Source: Distichodus sexfasciatus (lineage: Eukaryota; Chordata; Actinopteri; Characiformes; Distichodontidae). From it: a DNA stretch of 64,000 bases. The first letter of the stretch is position 1. The number at the start of each line of letters is the position of its first letter. The notes under the pieces are model-generated. The model made no database searches, had not been told where the DNA came from, and saw nothing but the letters and a program-made list of their open reading frames with translations. Both the position numbers and the translations under genes were made by a program. Positions 56,440-64,000 of this stretch are shown in pieces. The stretch spans positions 1 through 64,000 of the forward strand of contig JAVGVS010000236.1 of the NCBI GenBank assembly GCA_032718565.1. Direction: 5' to 3'.

Positions 56440-56785
56440 GAATTGAATCGGCCAATAATTGTTTTTTATGATGCCTTTATTGTATATCGGAAAGGTGGGA
56501 TTTTATGTGACCTTCCGCCTTAAAATGTATGGCATTGTTCTGTGTCAAAATTCTAAACACACCGTGGAACGTTTGCAAGCGAAATCTCTTGTCTTTTTGC
56601 GCTCTAGTCTGCCTGCATGCGAGGGGTTGTCGCTTAACAGCTCTCTACGCACTAAGTAGTGCACATGGAGTGCCATGTGCGCCCTTTTTGACTTGGTCCT
56701 CCACATAGGGCGAAAAGTGACTTTTTCTTACAATGTTGTGCACTACGCTCGAAGTCCTCCTCACACTCGCTTGACTTGGCACTAG
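56440..56785 (-). mobile_element. family B element copy
   Basis: Read in reverse it carries the CTATGTGG, TGCACTACTTAGTGCG, GCAGGCAGACTAG and TTAGAATTTTGACACAG blocks in the same order as the copies at 42672 and 53430. Confidence 0.6.
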
Positions 56786-57148
56786 GGCTGTGCAAAAAAA
56801 ATCTATATTTCAGATTTCTAGCTCCAAAAATCAATATTTCCGAGGAGGAGAATCATGCACCGCAAGCAGCCTCAGATAACTGACTGGGCACTTTAATATC
56901 TTCTTTTCAATCGTATGCACTTTATCTTAACCTTTTTGGTGTCCACTAGTTCAGTGTGTTAAAATGCAAAGACTATAAAGTTCAAATTCAGTTCTGAGTT
57001 ATGTTATTTTGGCTGAATGATCAATGTGATGTGATTCATTAAGACCACCAGGATCTGACACAGCAACTTGCATTTCAGCTCTGTTTTTACATTTTCAGTC
57101 AACTGTAGAATATCGCAATATGTATAGTATCGCAATATAATCATATCC
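56786..57148 (+). mobile_element. family G element copy
   Basis: Starts CTAGGGCTGTGCAAAAAAA, then CTCAGATAACTGACTGGGCA and TTCAAATTCAGTTCTGAG, found inverted at 48136-48362, and ends in GTATCGCAATATAATCATA. hAT-like by its left end. Confidence 0.6.
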
Positions 57149-57151
57149 TGA

Positions 57152-57310
57152 CCCATGGGAGGAAACCTGAGCCCTCGGCGGAAAAAGCGCGAACACGAGG
57201 AGAGCAGGCAAATTTCTCACAGAAAAGCCCTACGGCCGGTCCGGGGATCAATCACAGTACCTTCTCGCTGCGAGGCAGCAGCGCTAACCACTGCGCCACC
57301 ATGTTGCCCC
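57152..57310 (-). mobile_element. DANA/HE1-like tRNA SINE
   Basis: In reverse: GGTGGCGCAGTGGTTAGCG (A box, 57282-57300), GCTGCCTCGCAGCGAGAAGG, a B-box region near GTGATTGATCCCCGG, and a body ending GGTTTCCTCCCATGG. This head and the TTTCCTCC body are characteristic of the HE1/DANA-type SINEs of fish. Single copy in this window. Confidence 0.8.
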
Positions 57311-57357
57311 GTCATAAGACAGTGGTGTGCAGAGGTGCAACAGAGTTAGATCACAGT

Positions 57358-57386
57358 CTGTGTGTGTGTCTGTGTGTGTGTGTGAG
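57358..57386. repeat. TG dinucleotide repeat
   Basis: (TG)n with one CTG interruption. Confidence 0.85.
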
Positions 57387-57550
57387 TCAGTGGGTGGGAG
57401 GGCAGGCAGTGTGTTACACCATGGAACAATGTGAGTAGATGTAGGCTACCAATTAGCTCTGATTTGGATTCACCTAATTTTGAAGCTTATTTTCCTCAAT
57501 TAATATCAATTAATATCGGCCTTTCCAGTGCCGTACTGCTGCTGTTGTAT

Positions 57551-58013
57551 GTGACCCTCCACGGCAAAACCAGTCGCTTGTCGCAGCAGAGGTTTCCGAG
57601 AAAAACGACTGTTTATGTTGCGTGGAGTAAAATTTTGGATTTTTTGTTTTTAGTGTTTTGAAACAGTGGAAGGTCTATACTGTACTGTTCTAAATTTGGC
57701 TGAAAAACTTACCCTTTCCATCCTAAAAACGTGACTTTCTTGAGGTGAGGAACCCAATTCCAGCAGAATGTTAAAAGTTTCTGTTCTGACCGCCCTACTT
57801 CAATATTTACGGTAAATCCACTCGTTGACTAGCGTGAAGATATTTCTCCGGAATCCATCTCCGTCTGCCGAGTTCAGTTAACCTAACGCAGGTAGGCTAT
57901 CCGTGTGGCTGTGAATGTAGCGTAGGCTACCGTAAATACAAACGTAGCCGCGACCGCACCGACTCAATTTAGAAAATTTGCGACAAGCGACCAGTTTTGC
58001 CGTGGAGGGTCAC
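57551..58013 (+). mobile_element. family A element, copy A4, internal deletion
   Basis: Both ends are intact: GTGACCCTCCACGGCAAAAC at the left and TTTTGCCGTGGAGGGTCAC at the right. About 170 bp are missing between GCGACCGCACC and GACTCAATTTAG. The flanks are GTAT and ATAT. Confidence 0.88.
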
Positions 58014-58089
58014 ATATGTGTCGTGCTTCATTCCCCTACATGTGGAAAAATGGCTTGGGTCTTAATGCGTGTCTAATGCATTTGTATCT

Positions 58090-58500
58090 ACTCTCTCCCC
58101 GACTCCAAACACCCGCGTGGCGTTACCGTTATGGAGGAAGGACGTCCACAAGCGCCTCAGATGATGTAATTCATCCGGCTTTATGAGCCACGATATCATA
58201 TCAAAGCGTGTAAAAAGTGAGGTTCCTAATTGTCCATTAGGCTTCACCCTCTCTCGTTCTTGCACTCATTCCGTTCAAACTGGATTTGTTATTGCACGGA
58301 GAGTTTTGCGCCAGTGTTTTGCCAACAGAGCAGCTCTCATTGCCTTCAGTTTCGATAAAAGATGCGTTACAAGCTGCACAGAGCTTTTGTCGTTAAGTGT
58401 AATTGCACCAGTGAGTGCGTTTACGAGCCCTAACACAACACAACACAACTTGTGGCTTCCGACCAACACCAGACGTTAAAGTGCAATTTTGAGGTTGTTG
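58090..58500. other. unique block, possible conserved non-coding element
   Basis: Repeat-free with CCTAATTGTCCATTAGG (58217-58233), a nearly palindromic pair of homeodomain cores, and GATGTAATTCATCC. No coding frame with a domain. Regulatory role is a guess. Confidence 0.3.
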
Positions 58501-58689
58501 TTTCTTTTGCAGCTGATTATTCCTTGAGATGTGAGACAAAGAAGATTAAAAACAGCTTCCTGTCACCGCTCCTGTCACGTTTTACTGTCAGTTTTTAATC
58601 TGGCGGAGGGGGGGAATAAACGTGAATGTGGAGGTGGGAAGTAAGTGTGTGGAAGCTTGGGTCGTTTGAGGATCTCTCTATCTCTCTGT

Positions 58690-58740
58690 CACAGACAGAC
58701 ACACACACACACACACTCATACACACTCATACACGCAGGG
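58690..58740. repeat. CA-rich microsatellite
   Basis: (AC)n followed by ACACTCAT repeats. Confidence 0.85.
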
Positions 58741-59207
58741 CTCTCAGAGAAAACAGCATTCTTATGTAATCAGTCTGGGGTTAGCTCGTCTGAAACACAG
58801 TCCTTACATGCACTCATTCACTTTTCCCTTGTCTCCGTCATCATTTCTCTCTCTCCCCCTCCTCCCCTCCTTCCATCTCTTTTTTTATATGCAGACGCAC
58901 ACACACACTTGTAACAGCTCTCCTTTTCACACCTATTCAAGATGCTGCCTAGGCATGAATGGAATTCATCAAACCCAACAACAATGCGCTTCGTCGGTCA
59001 TACCGTTACCCGAAATACTGTGAAACGCCACGCTCCATACTCTGTGTTCCATAGTCCATTAGTCACTCAACAGCTGCCTGTGCTTGTCACAGCAAGTATG
59101 AGAGCAGCACTAACAGGCCCAGGCCTCAGAGCCGAATTGCTGTTACGGTTACGGTCCCTTTTTCGGATGCAGGCCCAAATCTTTATACCTAAACTGCACC
59201 GCCGGCA

Positions 59208-59957
59208 AGGCTGGGCAGTATCACCTCAAATCAGTATCACGATTAATTGGACATTTTTACTGGGTTTCGATTAATAATGATTATTTTGTTTGTTGGTGCT
59301 GTAAATATTTTCATCTATTGAAGTTAAAGAAAGAGCGCGTGTCTGTCATTTGTAAAAGAAATGAAGGAAACACAGATGTAGTGGCAGACTGGACCGGGAG
59401 GATGTTGCAAAACACAGTTTTTCGTTTTTAAGGGGACAGCACACGAAGCCACCCTGGAGAAATTCTAAAAAATAATCTGAAAAATTGACATCGGCAAGAT
59501 TATGTCGATAAGAGGTTCTATGTGTCAGTTTCGGTAGATTTTTGATTGATGGATAGATATTACAGTAGGATTAAACCCAACACCTTCTTGGTATATAGGC
59601 TAGTATCTTACCACTAGCCACCACATCCTTTGTCTATGTCAAATATAGCTTCAGTGCTGTGCTTTACCACATCCTTTGAAGGTAGAAACATCAGTGTTTG
59701 ACTTTATCAGTAACTTTGTTTCTATATTTTTGAACACATGGAGACTGAGTAAGAGACTGGCCTCTAGCTGACATTGTTAATCTTAGCTTTGAGCAGTTTA
59801 ATGTGTTTTTCATAGTTTCACTTCGTCTTCCGACAACTTAGTAGTGTGACAGTACATGAACACACGCTGGGGAATGGAATTCTGACTGAATTCGAAAAAG
59901 AATCAGAAGAAACGACATGGGTCGATTCATTTTCCATTCGTTGCCCAGCACTGCGCG
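59208..59957. mobile_element. possible GCTGGGCA-ended element
   Basis: Left CAAGGCTGGGCAGTATCACC and reversed right CAGTGCTGGGCAACG. Flanking 8-mers match at 5 of 8. The interior near the left has GATTAAT words typical of fish hAT elements. Tentative. Confidence 0.4.
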
Positions 59958-59959
59958 CT

Positions 59960-60510
59960 GGTATCGCGGTATTGGTGCTGATTAACAGCTTTGTGAGTCC
60001 AGTGCCATTTCACCTTGCATGAATCCTGCAGAGATGCCCCCACTCCGACAACCTGGTTGCATAAGCTATGAGACCCCTCCCTTCTGATCTAGGGAAGTTT
60101 TAACATCTGCCAAGGGAAAAAAGAGAGGGGAGAGAAAGGAGGAAGCAGGCAGTTTCTGAGAATTATGGTGGAGTCAGTGTAAAAATATCTATAAGAGAGA
60201 ATATGCCTCGTTTATTGTTTTGTTTACCCGAGATTAAAGAAATTGCAAAAGAGAGGAGACCTGGACTAGATGAAGGAATTGAGAATCTGGAAAAAATGTG
60301 AGATTTTATTGCACTTCTTGCTCTTCAGAAGGAGAAACCTTTTCTCAGGAAGTGTGTCTATGATGTCACTCCTGTCCACCAATCATCTTTCCACTCTGTC
60401 CAGTTCTAAATCCAGATCTAAAAGTGCCTGCATGACCACTGCGGCATTTCAGCTCGAAGACGAAGAGCACCATTGGACAACGTGTTTGTAGGAGCTACGT
60501 CACACCCCAT
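59960..60510. other. unique DNA, nothing recognised
   Basis: No feature supported; a 73-residue frame at 60270-60491 has no domain. Confidence 0.3.
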
Positions 60511-60512
60511 AT

Positions 60513-60932
60513 GTGACTCTGCACGGCAAAACCAGTCGCTTGTCGCAACGGAGGTTTCCGATAAAATTTCGCTGAAAAACTTACCCTTTCCATCCTAAAA
60601 ACGTGACTTTCTTGAGGTGAGGAATTCAATTCCAGCGGAATGTTAAAAGTTTCTGTTCTGACCGCTCTACTTCAATATTTACGGTAAATTCACTCATTGA
60701 CTGGCGTGAAGATATTTCTCCAGAATCCATCTTCGTCTCCCGAGTTCAGTTAACCTAACGCAGGTAGGCTATCCGTGTGGCTGTGAATGCAGCGTAGGCT
60801 ACCGTAAATACAAACGTAGCCGCGGCCGCACCGAGCGTCTGTGAGTGCTACGTCGATAGTCAACTTCAAAGGCAGATTTCTCCGTTTCTCACTTGGCGTG
60901 ACAGGAGAAACCCAACTCCTTTGAATGTTGAT
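60513..60932 (+). mobile_element. family A element, copy A5, right-truncated
   Basis: Intact left end GTGACTCTGCACGGCAAAAC. A deletion joins CGGAGGTTTCCGATAAA to the TTTCGCTGAAAAAC part; the copy stops at TTTGAATGTTGATC, losing about 100 bp and the right inverted repeat. Confidence 0.86.
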
Positions 60933-61199
60933 CTTGATCGTGTCTCTTTCCTTGACCGCCCAACTGTACTGTAGTCTAGCCAGTGGCCACTTTGATAGGA
61001 ACGCTTGCCTCATAGCTACACCAGTCTGCGTTGCTGCTGTGAGAATGACACTCTTAGTTCAGTTTCAATGTCATTCATTTGCCTTGCCGCCACTCCCCGT
61101 TCTGAATAGCTCTCCACCCCCCACTGTGGGAACCTCTGATGAAGTTCTTCACCAGGGTTTAATGTTCGATCGTGGAAATGTTTTTTCGGCCAGTATTTT
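60933..61199. other. unique DNA, nothing recognised
   Basis: No feature supported. Confidence 0.3.
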
Positions 61200-61395
61200 A
61201 GGGGATTGTTGACCACATTCAGTTTAGCCCTTTCATGCGTGAACTTTACACTGAGATTTAGCAGATGTGCACCGTCTCCCTGAAGCAACTTGGGGGAAGG
61301 GTCTTGCTCAGGGGCCAGACGGCGGTAGTTCTGGCAGTAGGATAAGAGCGGGATTTTAAGCTATGTCCTCTCGGTTATTAGGTGAGTGTCCGAGT
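61200..61395 (+). mobile_element. SINE/L2-related fragment
   Basis: AGCAACTTGGGGGAAGGGTC and TTGCTCAGGGGCCAGACGG match the fragments at 7125, 34655 and 50675. Confidence 0.55.
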
Positions 61396-62090
61396 AGGCC
61401 TCAGAGTAGATGAATATTGAGTAGGCTACCACCCAGTTTGGACAAGGGGTTAAAAACTTCAAAAGCGCTGCTGCTTTATGCACTCACACTAGCTACAACA
61501 AACACTGTAATGTCAGGGTCAGTGCTGTATTGAGAATGACCCGTCTTCTACACAGTAAATACCAGGTCATCTGGGCTCCTGTGGTCAGACCCTGAGCAGC
61601 GGTGCATAAGGCAGAGGGCAGCGGATATGCTGTGCAACAACAGATGTGTAACAATCTGTGATTGGACACCCAAAACGTCTTAAATGAAATGGCAAGTGAT
61701 CATGAATTTTTTGGCGCTCTGATTTTTTTTGCTTTCCATTGACTCAAGTCCTGGGCTCTCATTGGATGTCGTTCGCCTGTGATTAGGTATCTGTTCAGGT
61801 ATCTGAAGTCTGCGAGCATGTTTGATCGCGTCTTTGAAGTGTTCACACGTTGCGATTGTTGATACCCGATCAAACGTGGAGCGCCGCCTTTTGTCTGCAA
61901 CTCAAAAACAAGACTTAAAATTGTGAAGCGTGAACAAGGCTTTACTCCAAGCTGCGCACGACCTGAGGAATTCCTGAACTGTCTGTGTTTGACGAGTCAT
62001 AAAAAGAAAGAGCTCATACTCCTGGAACGTTATGACGAAAGTATTTTGTGGTTTTTGAAACCGTGAATCTGAACCACGCCTAGGTAGGAT
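61396..62090. other. unique DNA, nothing recognised
   Basis: 61690-61930 has a CpG-richer interior-of-transposon look, but no ends were found. Confidence 0.3.
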
Positions 62091-62117
62091 GGAGCTGGAT
62101 TTGAGCTTATAACCAAT

Positions 62118-62520
62118 TTTAGGAAAGCTACTTTTTAACCCTAACTTTTCCAGCTACTAACTACTTCTGATTAAAAGTAGCTACGCTACAGCCAAGCGCC
62201 TACATTAATATGATAGTTACCTATATTCAGAGCTAATTAACTTCCACAGATTTTTGACTCCCTTTTCGTCAAGGTGGACTCTGACTCCATCTCGCAACTG
62301 TCAAAAGCGCACTGCGGCGCTATAAGGCTTTTCAGCCAATTGAACACCAGTCAGAAAGAGCTGGTAGTTGAAAATACCCATCTTTGTAAAGAGAGAAAAT
62401 AGTAGTTTTTTTTTTTTTTAGTAATGATGTAGTATTTTGCTACAGAGTTAAATAGTAACTGGAAAAGCTACAGCATTTTTAAAAGTAACCTTTCTGCTGA
62501 AAAGCTAAAAGTAGTTCATG
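62118..62520. mobile_element. AGCTAC/GTAGCT-rich DNA element, degenerate
   Basis: TTAGGAAAGCTACTTTTTAA at the left and repeated AAAAGTAGCTA/AAGTAACC words on both sides resemble the CAGTGTTAGGAAAGTTAC-type elements at 11542 and 20815. Confidence 0.38.
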
Positions 62521-63170
62521 TTTAGTTAACTGTTCCCCATCATCAATTTACGTTCGTTCTTCACACTCACACACTCGCCCAGGAGAGCAGGGGAGTGAAT
62601 GTGATTTATCCATGTCTGAGAGAGAGAGAGACGGGAGAAAATAAGAGAAGCTGATCCCCAAAACAGTCTTAATGTTGTTATGTGGTCCTTAACATGCAGA
62701 ATAAGCCACGCTACATCGATTATGATAAAAATGTGGGATGACCGGGTCAGTTGTAGGTCCCATGAGAAGCCCGGAGCTAGCACAACTGTGTTTATTAAAG
62801 CGCTGTGGAGTTATTCAGCTCCAAGAGGCAATTCTGCACAGCTCACACTCCTCAAATCCTCACACACGCCTGGAAGGGCTTCCGTCCATCAACAGCTTTC
62901 TGCTAAATGTACTTGCCACTTGTTTTCCAACTCGCTGTTACGGGACAATATGACCTGGATTTCTAATCAGTTTTATCATAATCCCTCATGCTTACATTGA
63001 TTATATACAAATTTTTTATTTATTTTTTTTAATTTGACAGGATGTTGTATTGCTCTTGTGGTCTGGTCGTCTAACCTCTACACACTGAACAAAACACCTT
63101 GTTGCTTTCCGCTCCTTTGAAATATGCCCATACTTTGGAAATCCTGGAGGCTCTAACGCTGAACCTCATT
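62521..63170. other. unique DNA, nothing recognised
   Basis: No feature supported; a 106-residue frame at 62680-63000 has no domain. Confidence 0.3.
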
Positions 63171-63413
63171 TTTGGGTAGTTGATAGCGCAGCGGTTAGGA
63201 CGTTCGCCCCGTGATCAGAAGGTCGCTGATTCAAATCCGGCATCAATGAGGTACTCATGAGCAAGGTACCGTCCCCAAGCACTGCTCCCCGGGCGCTGCC
63301 CTTGATAGCCGCCCACTGCTCCTTCACAGATGGGTCAAATGGGTCACATTTCGTTGTGGTGCACTGTGTGCTGTGCTGTGTTCACAATGACAACTAATCG
63401 CTTACTTTCGCTA
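63171..63413 (+). mobile_element. S1 tRNA-derived SINE, near full length
   Basis: A box TTGATAGCGCAGCGG, B box GCTGATTCAAATCCGG, complete body and tail AATCGCTTACTTTCG. A short deletion follows the B box. Confidence 0.9.
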
Positions 63414-64000
63414 TTAGGGACCGAGCTGGACTCGACCTATGCAGCCGCCATAATTTTTTGAGGAATGTCACCCTGAATGGAACCGAGCAAGGACTGGTAC
63501 CGAGGGGCCACACCATCCACACAGTATTTACATAGAAATATTAAAGATATAAAATGTGTTACAGTTGTTTTTGAAGCGTGTTAGAAATCAAAATATTAAA
63601 CTTAGGTTTGACGTCATTGCCTTCTCGGGTGGCCTAAGTTGGTAAAAGGTCGGTAAAGATAAATTTACTTGAGATTCCGCAGGTTATACGGTGCCGTACT
63701 GCCTCTGTCAGCAGGTCTTCCATTGCTCAAGCTCAAGCCATGAAGCCTGGAGTCTCCGTGGAGAAACGTCGTTGTTTGCGTTGGTGCGCAGCTTCCCCAA
63801 AGCCTCTAGCATTTCACCCATCGCGTTTGCGTGTAGGCTTGGGGAGCTGGCCCGATTGCTCGCATTTCGTTTGCAACTGTTAGGACATATGGGATGTTTG
63901 AGCATGTCCTGTCAGGGCTGTGCAGTGTAATTATATATAACGGATGATGAATTAAAAACGTGCAAAATACACTGTTTACAGCAAGGTTTTTTCATCACGT
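63414..64000. other. unique DNA, nothing recognised
   Basis: Repeat-free. Overlapping frames of 79 and 65 residues at 63691-63930 have no domain. Confidence 0.35.

Noticed and set aside
57282..57310. tRNA gene on the minus strand
   Set aside because: Same reasoning; the head belongs to a DANA/HE1-like SINE.
60750..61013. 87-residue minus-strand frame
   Set aside because: It lies on family A element A5 and the equivalent frame is not preserved in the other copies.
1..64000. A novel multi-gene system such as a defence island, biosynthetic cluster or operon
   Set aside because: The window is animal-type DNA with no gene cluster; nothing beyond the transposon families, repeats and putative exons could be supported.

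Overview
The window looks like about 64 kb of ray-finned fish nuclear DNA. It is AT-rich, almost free of long reading frames, and full of short dispersed repeats of teleost type: tRNA-derived SINEs with A and B boxes, a CR1/L2-type LINE ending in ATCTTGA repeats, Tc1/mariner remnants, many short hAT-like elements with inverted ends, and long CA, CT, GA and trinucleotide microsatellites. Species cannot be read from the sequence; an ostariophysan fish is a guess. No complete protein-coding gene, rRNA, genuine tRNA gene or CRISPR array is visible.

Layout. 1-9 kb: possibly conserved unique DNA, a GA-rich minisatellite, an hAT-like element with an 8-bp target duplication, three copies of the main SINE (called S1 here) and the first copy of a recurrent 650-bp inverted-repeat element (called family A). 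9-14 kb: largely unique sequence, a 414-bp tandem duplication and a nested repeat block at 11.5-12.3 kb. 14.4-17.7 kb: a dead L2-type LINE whose reverse transcriptase core is deleted, then an hAT remnant with a broken BED zinc finger. 18-22 kb: unique sequence with a SINE. 22.0-24.3 kb: a 23-copy, about 55-bp A-rich minisatellite abutting a 1-kb imperfect palindrome whose loop holds a Tc1 end. 24-28 kb: mostly unique.

28.1-29.8 kb is the only strong gene-like signal: a CpG-rich island with a probable non-coding first exon on the + strand ending at a good splice donor after 28446. 30-52 kb would then be a long first intron crowded with transposons and separated by unique, possibly conserved blocks. 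At 52309-52341 a strong polypyrimidine tract and acceptor, 33 nt, and a consensus donor form a candidate micro-exon carrying an ATG in good context. From 52.7 kb on, transposons nested in transposons, more family A copies, S1 SINEs and a DANA/HE1-like SINE dominate.

Overall I read this as the 5' end and long intron of an unidentified + strand gene plus upstream intergenic DNA. The repeats are dead or non-autonomous. The points most worth checking are family A with its apparent 4-bp target duplications, the minisatellite/palindrome pair, the element with ACCGTA-rich interior, and the first exon and micro-exon.
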